From assembly GCF_000243315.1 (NCBI RefSeq), contig NZ_JH597761.1, positions 227,237 to 291,236 of the forward strand: a DNA stretch of 64,000 bases, in the 5' to 3' direction. The notes beneath the pieces are model-generated. The model did no database searches. It saw only the letters and a list, made by a program, of their open reading frames with translations, and was not told the origin of the DNA. This document shows positions 1 to 10,232 of the stretch, in pieces (position 1 is the first letter of the stretch; each line of letters begins with the position of its first letter). This DNA is from Metallosphaera yellowstonensis MK1. Its GTDB lineage: Archaea; Thermoproteota; Thermoprotei_A; Sulfolobales; Sulfolobaceae. A program made the position numbers and the translations under genes.

Positions 1-469
1 AGTAAATAGAAGAATCTTTAAAGAGTTAGGCGAGTTTGATAAGGATTTTTTTACGGCTATGGCGATACTGATTTTTCGTTTAGGGCTTTAAAGAGGGGTT
101 ATAAGGTAGTTTTTCCCTGCTACGGTAATTCATCATGAGCATGGTTCGTTTTCTAAGGATTTGAGAAGTAGGGAAATAAGGCTAACGTATTTTCTTGAGA
201 GTAGAAGGCTTTATTTCCTCTTAAAGAACTTCAGTAGGGGGTATTTGTTTAGGAAAATGCCTAAAGTCCTTTTCTACTTCTTCGGTTCAATGCTCATGGA
301 CTTAGTTAAGAGGAGGAAGACTTATTTGTTTAAAGCCAGGGTTAAGGCATTACTTTGGGTTATATCCAAATTACCAGAAATTTACAGAAAGAGGAAGAAT
401 GAAATTTTCATTAATGAGGAAGAATTAATCAGAAGGAGTTTAATAGTAAAACACCAATTAAAAATATAA
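1..469 (+). pseudogene. glycosyltransferase family 2, C-terminal remnant
   Basis: The window opens inside a decayed GT-A (family 2) glycosyltransferase. Three reading frames have to be joined. One gives RIFKELGEFDKDFF, the next GYGDTDFSFRALKRGYKVVF, and the third HHEHGSFSKDLRSRE, continuing open to the stop at 469. This order (G-x-FD-x-xFF, then D-x-D-x-S-R, then the H-x-HG motif) is the usual C-terminal half of these enzymes, which move a sugar from a nucleotide sugar to a surface glycan or N-glycan. The 5' part lies outside the window. The two frameshifts make it non-functional. With the FkbM remnant next to it, it suggests a former surface-glycan locus. Confidence 0.75.
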
Positions 470-525
470 AAACACTAATTTCGTGTAGACAAGATTATTC
501 CTTATCTAAACACTCTAGGTTTTAT

Positions 526-1314
526 TTATTTAATTTTATCACACCATAACAACCCTTGTTCTTCCTTAGAGACCCAAGGTGCTAATGAAGTTAATTCACA
601 GTGGAAGTCTTTAGATAATTTATCTATTAATTTTGTATATTCAATACCGGTAAACTTTGCATGGTGTTCCATAAGTAATTTCTCAAACATCCTAACGTGC
701 TCATAATCATTTAATATTACATCAAACTCACAACCTTCACAGTCCATTTTGAGAAGATATGGCTCAGTAATTTGTTTCATAACCTCAGTTAAGGTTACTA
801 TAGGAACCTCACAATCTCCATTAGACTTTAAAGTAGAAAAACCGTTTGACATAAGCGTTGACATATTACAAGGTACTTTAAGCTTTCCACGCTTAGAGCC
901 TATAGCAGCATTTATTAAAAATATTTTGCCCTCTAAGTGGTTAAGCTTGACATTCTCTATAGCTCGAGCGTACACGTTAGGTAAAGGCTCAACGCCTACA
1001 ACTTTCCTAGCTCCTTTTAATGCAAAATAGATTGATGAGTCACCAACATTAGCACCTATGTCAATAACCTCTTTATTTAAAACATTTATATTTCCATATA
1101 CATTTTCCTCAAAGACTTCCAAAACGGAATAACTTATATATTTAAATTTTACAGAACCATTTTCCATATACATTTTCCTCAAAGACTTCCAAAACGGAAT
1201 AACTTATATATTTAAATTTTACAGAACCATCGTTTTTCTCTATTATGCCGTCCTCATATTTCCATCCTCTTTTTATAAAAGAGTATAAAAGTCCAAATCC
1301 TTCGTGTAAAATCT
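526..1314 (-). pseudogene. FkbM-family methyltransferase, broken by a 70-bp tandem duplication and an IS end
   Basis: The conserved SAM-binding motif VIDIGANVGDSSIYF and the later LLKMDCEGCEFDVIL block identify an FkbM-type methyltransferase, typically acting on glycans or secondary metabolites. The open frame starts at 1182 inside a duplicated 70-bp unit. Upstream, from about 1314 down to 1231, an older frame reads LLYSFIKRGWKYEDGIIEKN and then enters the first repeat copy. That is the normal N-terminal extension of these enzymes. Because 70 is not a multiple of three, the duplication throws this frame into a stop. The extreme N-terminus is also replaced by an IS256-like end at 1316. The remaining 218 codons keep most of the catalytic core but start without a clear promoter. 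Confidence 0.8.
1091..1230. repeat. perfect 70-bp tandem duplication
   Basis: Positions 1091-1160 and 1161-1230 are identical, 70 bp each, head to tail. They lie inside the fkbM-like coding sequence and cause its frameshift. The absence of any mismatch between the copies suggests a recent event. Confidence 0.97.
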
Positions 1315-1315
1315 C

Positions 1316-1418
1316 GGGCGATTCAGGGCTCCATTGCGATTTCTATTTGTTTCTATAGAATGAAAGTGACTTAATTGATCCTACATCAGTAACACTAAAA
1401 AGGGGACGAGCGCTAGGT
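1316..1418 (+). mobile_element. IS256-like element, 5' end remnant
   Basis: This is the transposase-start end of the IS256-like family seen complete at 27401-28548. It begins with the terminal repeat GGGCGATTCAGGGCTCC and runs through the leader to the region just before the start codon. It is cut there and joined directly to the opposite end of another copy. Confidence 0.8.
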
Positions 1419-2283
1419 GGGCGATTCAGGGCTCCTTTGCAAATTGTAATATCTCTGTTGATTTGGACTTATTCAATGGAGGAATTATTGAATATATTTG
1501 ACCATTTTACGAAGAAATAAGGGATCCTGTAATATTATTACAATGATGAGATAACAGGTCGAGAGGTTGTAGTTGAGGGCTATGGCCCGGGCGATCTGGA
1601 GTATCCTCCAGGGGGAGTGGCACTTCCCGAACCTCCTCCTCTCCAGGAGGGAGTTGAAGGACTCGGCCAGGTTGTTTGACCTGAGGAGGGACCAGAGCTC
1701 CCTGGGGGCGAGGAGGTAGGAGAGGAGGGGAGAGCCACGGGTGGGGACGGACTCGGCGAGGGAGAGGAGGAGGTCCAGCAAGACCCTCACCCTCCTGCTT
1801 CGTTTGAGGTGGACCAGGCAGGTCTGCCTCGCGACCTTGATCCCGGAGCGGGAGATGGCCGTGTCTAGGGCCTTCACCCCGTCGGCTACGACCAGGGTGA
1901 GGTTGTACCTCCTCCACAGCCTCACCGGGAGGTCCCAGTAGCTCACGACGTCCTCCTCCCCGGTCAGGACCACGTCAAGCACGGCCCTCACACCGTGGTC
2001 AGTGAGTCCCAGCCCTAATAAGAGGACCCCCCTCCTCCCTCCCCTCAACTTCACGTACTTCCCGTCCACGACCACGTACTTGAAGTCCCCCCTCACCTCC
2101 AGCTCCTGGGTCCAGAGCTTGGCGTTCAACTTCCCTCCCAACACGGAGTAGAGCAGGAGGAGGGCCCTGAGCACCAGCCTCTCCTCCCTGAGCAACTCCT
2201 CCTCCACCCTCGTCCTCACCCTCTCTCCTCCCCTGTACATCACGGGCAACCTCACCGTGACCCACTCCAGCCCGTACACTACC
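1419..2283 (-). mobile_element. IS256-like element with truncated mutator-type transposase
   Basis: The 3' terminal repeat lies at 1419. The long minus-strand frame from 1485 carries IS256 (mutator) transposase signatures. It has VVVDGKYVKLRGG with the first catalytic Asp, a VVADGVKALDTAIS block with the second, a CLVHLKRSRRVR block, and NNLAESFNSLLERRRFG with the Glu region. The N-terminal part seen in the copy at 12199-13311 is missing. Homology stops near 2283, where an ISH3-like element has replaced the 5' end. It should be inactive. Confidence 0.8.
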
Positions 2284-2443
2284 CTCCTCCCCCGCGGTAG
2301 ACCCAAAATCGTATTATGAAAAATAATTCTGGCAGTATAATATCGACTCATGGCAGATAACAGGATTTATAAGGGTATTAAGAATTCAGTTGAAGAAAGG
2401 TTTAAGGTGAGGGAGATGTGGTATTACCACGTGAGTAAGCGAG

Positions 2444-3574
2444 ATGATAATACACTATCTCCCTCACCAAAACAACGTTCAACAAATAGGATATAAATTA
2501 CTTTCCATGCTGAACTTCAAGGGAAAGAGAGGGGAAGAGGTGGCGAGAACCCTCATCTCAGCGTGTTTATGGAACGATTCGGTGGAAAGTAAGTCGAGGG
2601 CGTACGGCGTGTCCCCACAGACCGTGAGGAATTACGTGGAGGAGCAAGGGGTGGAAGTGGTGGAAAAGCTGTTGGAACAAGTGAGGAAGATATCCTTGGA
2701 GACGCTGAAGGGAGTCAAGGAGATAGACGTCTCAATAGACTGGACGACCAAGACCTGGTACGGGAGACCGGTGGGAGGGGCTCGGGAGTTCGGAGGAGGG
2801 AAACTCTTGGAACTACGCAACTGCGACGACAAAGTTTGACGGGAAAGTGCTCCTACTAGCTTTCATCACACTAGTCAAGGGCAGCAGTTATGGGACTTTC
2901 CCTTAAATATCGCCCTGTAATCGAGGCAAAATCTAATAGCTGCTGTCAAGGGGATGACCAAGGATGAGGTCGTGAAGGCCCTCGTGGAGCAAGTCGTCGC
3001 CATGGGGTTCAAGGTAAGGTTGATGACTCTCGACGCTGGTTTCTACACTGTAGACGTGCTCAACTTCGTTTCGCAGTTCAAGTACGTAATTGCCGTCCCT
3101 GTTGGTGATGTTAAGGTCTACCAGGAGTTCGACGGCGAGTACGAGACGAACAGTAAGAGGCACAGGAAGGACGAGCAGGTCAAGTTCAGGCTCCTCGTGT
3201 ACAGCAAGGAGAAGGTCAGGAGAAAGAAGAGGACTCTAGTTTACTTCGCTAGGGCGACTAATCTAAACCTACCGAAGGGGGAGGTGTTGGACTTGTACAA
3301 CAAGGTGAGGGGTCCCATAGAGACCTCTTACCGGAACATCAAGGCCTTTCTCCCATTCACCAGTTCCACCAAGTTCGTCTTCCGCACGTTGATCTTCGTG
3401 CTGGCAATCGTACTCTACTCCCTGTACACCGTGTTCAAGGGGGAGGTGAGGAGGGAGCAGTTCAGGTTACTCCTAATACTCTTGTTTTCTGATGATTTAT
3501 TCTATCTAAGAGATTTTCTACTTAAATCAGTAGAACCGCTTATTAATAATATAGATTTATTTTCAAGGAGGTGA
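2444..3574 (+). pseudogene. IS4/ISH3-like DDE transposase, interrupted
   Basis: Two blocks, 2444-2839 and 2954-3574, match the N- and C-terminal parts of the intact 351-residue transposase at 61123-62178. The first covers the helix-turn-helix (VSPQTVRNYVEEQG) and the first Asp (SIDWTTKTWYG). The second has LDAGFYTVDVLNF and the motif Y-x3-R-x3-E-x6-K (YNKVRGPIETSYRNIK). A small frame error near 2784 and the MITE at 2882 separate them, so no active protein is expected. Confidence 0.85.
2882..2945 (+). repeat. 64-bp MITE (CAGCAG ends) inside a transposase gene
   Basis: This short element begins CAGCAGTTATGGGACTTT and ends AATAGCTGCTG. Comparison with the intact transposase at 61123 shows it as a clean insertion. 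The flanks TCAAGGG (2875-2881) and TCAAGGG (2946-2952) form a 7-bp target-site duplication. Confidence 0.9.
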
Positions 3575-3649
3575 TTTTGGGTCTACCGGTGAGGGTGGGG
3601 TAGATCACTATAGGGAAAAATTTAAAATTTGCCAAAACATTTGTTACTT

Positions 3650-4975
3650 ATGAGTCAGCAGAAATATGGTTATCTTATAGATTACGTTAACTATGTGGAA
3701 TATATAACTATTATGCAGCACATGAACTTTAGTACTTTTTGTAAATATGAAGATATTTATTATTGTGATGCAGATAGTGGAATACGTTTCTGGCAAAACG
3801 TAGAAAAAAGGATCTTTGTACAACTTCTAACTAGTGATGAAATAGCTTACCTCAGTGGTGATAATCCTCAAAAGATCAATTATTTCTTTAATAGTGCCCC
3901 AGAACAGATTATAAGGCAAAAGTGTCAACAATTTGCTAATACTATGGATGATATTAAAAATAACTTAATGAAGTATGAACTAGATAACTACAAGGAGTTG
4001 AAAAAGGCTTACATAGAGTTTATTAGATCCATGATCGATAAAAAATTAAGTGCTGCTACTTCTACGAGCCAAATAATGAACATTAAGCAGGCGTTAAGTC
4101 AGCTCTTAACCTTTGTTAAAATGAAGCAGGACGCTTTTAATGTTGTGAGATTTACAACTGATGTTGGAACTATATTTGTTTTAGATAAAGATCTAAAGCC
4201 AGGAGTACCAAAGCCTGACAGTTGGAGATATACAATAAGAGGTGTATCTATCATATTCGAGTGCAATATTAATGGAAAGGAAGAGTTTATGTATGCTTTT
4301 CCTGCTCCCATGTTTACTGATGACTTCGTAAACTTACTACAGGGATTCCTAAACAAAACCAGTTCCACTGGAGTCAATCAGACTATTCCTTCAGTCCCAC
4401 AGCCCCTACTTCCAGTTGTTTGCTCCTCAGAAGACATTAAGAAAACCTTTCCAAATGTTAGAGATCCCTTAGAGGCGGCTACTGCTTATGCTTTTAAGCT
4501 TCTAGGCTTCAACGTCAGTACTAACGTATATGAAGAAAATAGGGCAGGACAAGACGTGGAGATAGACGTAAAGGCCATTAAAGGAGGTCTTGAGATCTAC
4601 GCTTCTTGCAAGAACTTAGATAGTCCTGTAGATAGACCAACAGTTGAACAGGAAGTAGGCAGAGTTAACAGCCTAAAGAAGCTTCCGCATTTGAAAGTTC
4701 TGGTAGTCTCATCTCTAAACGATCAAGCTAGGGAAACAGCTAAGAGCGAGGGATTCCTTCTAGTTGAGCTTAATAGGAAAGTGACAATTAAAGACTTAGA
4801 TAATGCTTGTATAGAGATTAGTAAGCAATTAAGAGGATATTTTGAGACTTTAGCGCCACCCGAGCTTGTTTCTGCCTATACAGCCTTACAAGAAGCGTTG
4901 AATTCCTTAAAGGAGGTAGAGGAGGGACTTAAGAAAGCAATAACAGCTCTGCAGAAGGCTAGCAACAAGGAGTGA
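3650..4975 (+). CDS. restriction-endonuclease-like protein with PD-(D/E)xK domain
   Basis: Predicted 441-residue protein. I chose the ATG at 3650 over the upstream TTG at 3629 because a TATA-like stretch lies about 25 bases upstream, as for a leaderless Sulfolobales gene. The N-terminal 250 residues are not recognised. The C-terminal part contains AAAYAFKLLGFNVSTNVYEE, then GQDVEIDVKAIKGG and IYASCKNLD. This is the D-x(n)-(E/D)-x-K order of Mrr-like PD-(D/E)xK nucleases. A coiled-coil tail rich in Leu, Lys and Glu follows. It could act in DNA restriction or repair. No methyltransferase or other partner is adjacent, so its biological role is open. Confidence 0.6.
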   Translation: MSQQKYGYLIDYVNYVEYITIMQHMNFSTFCKYEDIYYCDADSGIRFWQNVEKRIFVQLLTSDEIAYLSGDNPQKINYFFNSAPEQIIRQKCQQFANTMDDIKNNLMKYELDNYKELKKAYIEFIRSMIDKKLSAATSTSQIMNIKQALSQLLTFVKMKQDAFNVVRFTTDVGTIFVLDKDLKPGVPKPDSWRYTIRGVSIIFECNINGKEEFMYAFPAPMFTDDFVNLLQGFLNKTSSTGVNQTIPSVPQPLLPVVCSSEDIKKTFPNVRDPLEAATAYAFKLLGFNVSTNVYEENRAGQDVEIDVKAIKGGLEIYASCKNLDSPVDRPTVEQEVGRVNSLKKLPHLKVLVVSSLNDQARETAKSEGFLLVELNRKVTIKDLDNACIEISKQLRGYFETLAPPELVSAYTALQEALNSLKEVEEGLKKAITALQKASNKE

Positions 4976-5051
4976 AAGCAGAACCTAGAATGTTTTCGAT
5001 AATCCCACAACTGGAAAAGCAAGATCGAAATTAACCCCGCAATACTTAAAA

Positions 5052-5236
5052 ATGTTTAATGCCATTTCGATTAAGATGAGGCTCATTCCAATTCTTTTTC
5101 TCGATTTCTCCATATCTCCAATAGTATCAATAGCCTTTGTATATCAATTCAATCTACAGGGAACGACACTTCCCCCCAACTATTCCGAGTATATCAAAGT
5201 GAACATTGTTAAAGGGCAAGCGTACATATTTAACAT
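5052..5236 (+). pseudogene. secreted or membrane protein fragment cut by an IS
   Basis: The frame starts with a signal-peptide-like hydrophobic stretch (MRLIPILFLDFSISPIVSIA) and continues with a polar extracellular-looking segment. It runs into the terminal repeat of the IS at 5237, and the last residues before the stop at 5261 are encoded by the IS. A TATA-like AATACTTAAAAA lies directly upstream. Family not recognised. Confidence 0.5.
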
Positions 5237-6368
5237 CAGCAGTTATGGGACTTTAACGTAACTTGAAGTTTTTCATCAGCCCCGGCGATCCGCCTAAATG
5301 ACGCTCGGGAACATGAGGAACGCCTCCACGCTCCTCAGGTTCAGCTCCCCCACCAGCTCCCTGACGACGTTGGTCATGATGGTGAAGATCGTGAGGTAGC
5401 CCTGGAGCCTCTCCCTCCTCCAGGATGAGGAGTCCTCCAGCCCAGGGCCTTGACGTCCCTTGGAGTTCCTCGATCTCCCACCTCATCCTCCAGGCCTCCT
5501 CGATCTCCTCGCTGAGCGAGAGGTCGGTCGTGTAGAGGTACCTGGCCTGTGTCCCAGAGTCACGTTTACGTTCCCGGACTAGCAACTTCACCGTAATCGC
5601 TCGGCCTCCCAGGGTCAGGTCGGCGTAGTAGACTCCAGGTTATCCCACTGGGAGGTGCCCCTCCTCGAGGGTCCCCTGCGCCGACTCTGAGCTCGGTTGG
5701 ACTTGAGCTCAGACACCACGTTGTCCGTCACGAGCTTCTCGGACAGTACGGGAGTCGAAGACGACCCTGGCCACCGGAAGGGCCCCTTGAGCACGTCCAA
5801 CATCTGGCCACGTTGATCTTGGTCTTGAACTCGGTGACCATCCTAAATCAACATCTTCCTCACGGCGTGGGGAAACCGTGAACGTCCTGCTTGAGGTCCA
5901 CTATCACAACCGTGAGGAGCTTGGCCCTCTCGAACCTCCCGCGGGTGTGAGAGTAGATCCAGTGGTTCTCAGGGGCTCACGTCCTCCCGGAGCGTCGTGG
6001 TCCACGGTGTCGTCCACGATGACGATCTGACCCTTCACCAGTCTGACAGGGCCTCCAGTCTTCACGCGTAGTCGAGTTCTCCCAACCCCTCCAGTAGGTT
6101 TGCGTAGTCCAACCCGAACGTCTCGGCCGTGTTCCTCACGCTGACCCTCCCACCTACCAGGACCATCAGGACAAGTGCCAGTTAACCTTCCTGCTCCTCC
6201 CGTTCCTCCCGACCACTCCCAGAGCCTGTTTACCGCCTTGACCAGCCTCTCCCTAGTGAGTTCGATCATTCCCTATCCGTTAAGCTTCTTTTCAGGGGGA
6301 CGTCGTCGAAAAACTTCTCACAATACCAAGTTCCTAGTATTACCTCCCTAAGATTCCCATAACTGCTG
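5237..6368 (-). mobile_element. degraded IS with CAGCAGTTATGGGA ends (full-length relative of the 64-bp MITE)
   Basis: Both ends carry the inverted repeat CAGCAGTTATGGGA. Inside, minus-strand pieces of one DDE transposase can be read in several frames. In N- to C-terminal order they are a stretch near 6269-5904 with IVIVDDTVDH, then SEKLVTDNVVSELKSNRAQ at 5803-5615, then YLYTTDLSLSEEIEEAWRMR followed by WEIEEL at 5591-5253. The last resembles the C-terminal Glu region of IS4/IS701-type transposases. Many frameshifts make it dead. Its ends equal those of the 64-bp MITE, so this IS family is the likely source of the enzyme that moved the MITE. Confidence 0.7.
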
Positions 6369-6369
6369 T

Positions 6370-6450
6370 AATTTAGATTCTTCGCTTATTGAGGAAGTTA
6401 AGAAAATAGAAGATAAGCTAAAATTGCACTCTTCAAAGCTATTAGAATAG
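6370..6450 (+). pseudogene. charged 3' gene tail after the IS
   Basis: Directly after the IS a short frame reads LDSSLIEEVKKIEDKLKLHS and stops at 6450. It looks like the coiled-coil C-terminus of a protein. It may be the rest of the gene begun at 5052, but I cannot show that the frames join. Confidence 0.3.
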
Positions 6451-6517
6451 CTATTAGAGAAAATGTGATCATGTATAATAATTGGGCGTTAATTTAATAG
6501 GCTCAGATAAGTTTATC

Positions 6518-6907
6518 TCAAGTTAACCAAAGTCTCTCTATTTCTTTAATTCGATCAAAATCCTTATCTTCACTTATAATTTTACTGATTGAGTTGTTTA
6601 ACATTATGGAGACGTGAAACGCGTCAGAGGGCTTTAGGTTATATTGTAGCATTATCTCTTTTGCTTTATCATAATCTTCTTTTCTTATAGGAAGGATTAG
6701 AGAATTGGGTAAAACAACTTCATCTAGAAAACTTATTGTATCATTAAAGTTGACGTTATATTTCTTCTTTGAAATATAAATTACTTCATCTATAACTAAT
6801 GAGTCTAAAGCTAATTGATCTTCTTGTAATACTTTAATATAAAAATTTTCTACTTTTTTAACATCTAAATTCAAGTATATGATAAAGTTTGCATCAAGAA
6901 AAATCAT
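6518..6907 (-). CDS. vapC: VapC-type PIN-domain toxin
   Basis: A 129-residue PIN-domain protein, the usual VapC size. The acidic and polar active-site pattern is visible: MIFLDANFIIYL at the start, an internal Glu (DEVIYIS), LKPSDAFHV and SEDKDFDRI. VapC toxins are Mg-dependent RNases that cleave tRNA or rRNA. I chose the ATG at 6907, not the upstream TTG at 6922, because GAGGAGGAG, a strong ribosome-binding site, precedes it. It overlaps the end of the antitoxin gene by 14 bases, which indicates translational coupling. Confidence 0.9.
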   Translation of the reverse strand: MIFLDANFIIYLNLDVKKVENFYIKVLQEDQLALDSLVIDEVIYISKKKYNVNFNDTISFLDEVVLPNSLILPIRKEDYDKAKEIMLQYNLKPSDAFHVSIMLNNSISKIISEDKDFDRIKEIERLWLT

Positions 6908-7163
6908 CGAACTCCTCCTCAAGGCTTGAGTAAAGTAAGTCTCCTAATTTAGCGCTCTTTGCATAAGAGGATATTTTAGCATGATGTTCTTCTAGTCTTT
7001 TTAAGATCTCATGGATGTCAACCTTCCTTTCAGGTTCAAGGATAATTTTACCGTCATAGACGTTAAGAATGAGCTTGTCACCTTCTTTTATGCCTAGAAG
7101 ATCTCTAATGCCCTTAGGAATAATTACGTAACCTTTCTTTCCAACTTCCACCTTTATAGTCAA
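6894..7163 (-). CDS. vapB: VapB antitoxin, AbrB/SpoVT type
   Basis: This 89-residue protein begins with the AbrB/MazE swapped-hairpin DNA-binding fold (KVEVGKKGYVIIPKGIRDLL, followed by GIKEGDKL). A charged C-terminal tail probably wraps the toxin. The TTG at 7161-7163 is the likely start, since the fold begins almost immediately. It is the first gene of a two-gene operon with vapC and should repress it through the palindrome just upstream. Confidence 0.9.
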   Translation of the reverse strand: MTIKVEVGKKGYVIIPKGIRDLLGIKEGDKLILNVYDGKIILEPERKVDIHEILKRLEEHHAKISSYAKSAKLGDLLYSSLEEEFDDFS

Positions 7164-7205
7164 GCTAGTTTCACTGTAGTTAAACTAGCTAAACCAATAT
7201 TTAAA
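7163..7205 (-). promoter_or_regulatory. vapBC promoter with inverted-repeat operator
   Basis: On the minus strand a TATA element (ATTTAAATA near 7196-7205) is followed by the inverted repeat AGCTAGTTT...AAACTAGCT, whose arms lie at 7163-7171 and 7182-7190. The repeat fills the space between the TATA box and the start codon, the expected place for autorepression. Confidence 0.6.
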
Positions 7206-7230
7206 TATCGCAGCACCACGAATATTTAAC

Positions 7231-7376
7231 TACTCCCAGCCTGTTGATCTCCCTGACCGGTCTCTCCCCAGCGAACCCCATGAATCCTTCCGCACCTTTT
7301 CAGCGGGACGACGTCGAGGAACTTCTTGCCAACACCGACTCTTCATATTACCTCCCTAGGATTCCCATAACCACTG
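7231..7376 (-). mobile_element. end fragment of the CAGCAGTTAT-type IS
   Basis: About 145 bp match the 5' end of the IS at 10233-11251 in reverse (CCTCCCTAGGATTCCCATAA and the preceding leader). The rest of the element is gone. It lies just upstream of the ring-nuclease gene. Confidence 0.7.
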
Positions 7377-7403
7377 TTTATTTAACTCCTCGAATAAATA
7401 TAG

Positions 7404-8688
<1,285 letters not shown>

Positions 8689-8693
8689 AACTG

Positions 8694-9089
8694 GGGGGAT
8701 TCAAGACTCCATCGCGACTTCTATTTGTTCCTTAAAACGAAAGTGACTTAATTGATCCTTCATCAGTACACGAAAAGGGGACGAACGCTAGGTCATACCG
8801 TGAGGTGCCCAATCACGTGGTGACCGCGCTCCTCCTTGAGGTAGTTGGGGAGGACGCGCCGTTAAACGAATGAGATGGAGAGGAGGGCCCTGGAGGAGAG
8901 GAGCAATAGTTGTGGGACTTTCCCTTAAATATCGCCCTGTAATAAAGGTAAAAACTGATAACTGCTGTAATAATGTTACAAGAACCCTTATTTCTTTGCG
9001 AAATGATCAAATATATTCAGTAATTCCTCCATTGAATAAGTCCAAATCAACAGAGATATTACAATTCGCAAAGGAGCCCTGAATAGCCC
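8694..9089 (+). mobile_element. internally deleted IS256-like element carrying a MITE
   Basis: Both terminal repeats of the IS256-like family are present (GGGGGATTCAAGACTCC and GGAGCCCTGAATAGCCC), but only about 400 bp remain. The 5' leader and first codons run to about 8900. A 64-bp MITE sits at 8904-8967, and the 3' end follows. The element could only move in trans. Confidence 0.75.
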
Positions 9090-9144
9090 CATCATACTAT
9101 AATCTCTTTCATCACCTCAAATATTCTAACTAAAACCCAGTTTA

Positions 9145-9208
9145 CAGCAGTTATGGGATTTCTCGTTAGGTTCGGCCTTGAAGTCAAGGCAAAATCTAAT
9201 AACTGCTG
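9145..9208 (+). repeat. 64-bp MITE with 8-bp target duplication
   Basis: It begins CAGCAGTTATGGGATTTCTC and ends AATAACTGCTG, exactly 64 bp. The flanks CCAGTTTA at 9137-9144 and 9209-9216 are identical, which shows transposition with duplication of the target. Confidence 0.93.
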
Positions 9209-9298
9209 CCAGTTTATAAATTTTTTAACTATCTTGCTGTAAAGAACAGTTAATAACATAGCAATTGTAATATAAATAAAAAATGGAAGTAATTAAGT

Positions 9299-10135
9299 TT
9301 AGAGATTTAATAAAGCGTTTTGTATGTAATCCTTAAGCTTGAACTGGAATGTATAGGCGTTTATGAAAGTAATTCCGTTTATTGTCATTTTAGGGGCCAC
9401 TGAATTTTCATGGAGATGCCCGTAAATGTAGTAGACTATCTTTTTGTTAGAATTAAAGATTATATTAGATAAGTCTTGCCCATCATAAGCGTTAAAGAAT
9501 GAATGTTCTTTCATGAAATCCTTAAGTGGTGCGTGATGTGTGACTATTATGGTTCGCCTCCCCCTCATGTTCCCTTCTATCTTCTCTTTATTTATCTTAG
9601 CGAAACTTCTTGATTCGAGCTTTGTATATATACAGTCGTTATGCCAACTAGGGCATGAACACCCACGCGTGGTATTAAGATAAATGCAATTACTCTTTAT
9701 GTACTCCTTACTAAACCCGTAGGGATTACAGTTTTCATAATCGAAATCGGTATAACCGGGGGCAAAAGAATAATCGTACCAACCTACATTGCCAACAACA
9801 TCGTAATCCCCTAACTCTACCCTATTTATAGTATCTAATAGTTCTACGTTATATTTTTCACTTAGCTTGTTTATTCTTTCTATCTTACTAATGCTGTCTA
9901 TGTCTCTCTCGTGTATCCATAAGTCATGGTTTCCTAAAACTGTAATTACTCTCATTTTCTGATTAGCTTTCTTTAACTTTATGAAAAGTTTTTCAATATC
10001 TCCCAGCTTTCCATCTACACTCAGATCTCCAGAAATTATAAGTGCGTCAGGTTTTACTTGTTTTATTCCCTCTAACATTGTAGCTAAGTAAGGTGATGGC
10101 ATGTGGATATCTGTCGCTACAAGTATTCTAGTCAT
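9299..10135 (-). CDS. calcineurin-like metallophosphoesterase
   Basis: A 278-residue protein with the full metal-binding order of this superfamily: ILVATDIHMP (D-x-H), IISGDLSV (GD), VLGNHDLW (GNHD), VTHHAPL and YGHLHEN (GHxH). It should be a dinuclear-metal phosphatase or phosphodiesterase. A Cys-rich insert (TRGCSCPSWHNDC) between GNHD and the later His motifs is unusual and may bind a further metal. It is a single gene between a MITE and an IS, with its own promoter region near 10150. The substrate cannot be inferred; nucleotide or cyclic-dinucleotide cleavage is possible. Confidence 0.85.
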   Translation of the reverse strand: MTRILVATDIHMPSPYLATMLEGIKQVKPDALIISGDLSVDGKLGDIEKLFIKLKKANQKMRVITVLGNHDLWIHERDIDSISKIERINKLSEKYNVELLDTINRVELGDYDVVGNVGWYDYSFAPGYTDFDYENCNPYGFSKEYIKSNCIYLNTTRGCSCPSWHNDCIYTKLESRSFAKINKEKIEGNMRGRRTIIVTHHAPLKDFMKEHSFFNAYDGQDLSNIIFNSNKKIVYYIYGHLHENSVAPKMTINGITFINAYTFQFKLKDYIQNALLNL

Positions 10136-10232
10136 TATTCATAAATAGTATTATCTAGCTTTTAAATAATTGATGGTTCTTCGGTTAGTGTCGTCATTGA
10201 CCTACAAATTCTGGAATTAATTTTCTCTCCCA

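Larger units (their letters stand above)
2296..3587 (+). mobile_element. IS4/ISH3-like element, interrupted by a MITE
   Basis: Terminal inverted repeats GGTAGACCCAAAATC and GATTTTGGGTCTACC bound the element. Apart from a 64-bp insertion it parallels the intact copy at 60975-62191. Its right flank begins GGTGAGGGTGGGGTAG and matches the right flank of that copy, where the neighbour is an IS605 3' end. Confidence 0.85.

Noticed and set aside
1507-2265. Overlapping frames rich in Gly, Pro and Arg in the IS256-like element
   Set aside because: Alternative frames of the GC-rich transposase gene.
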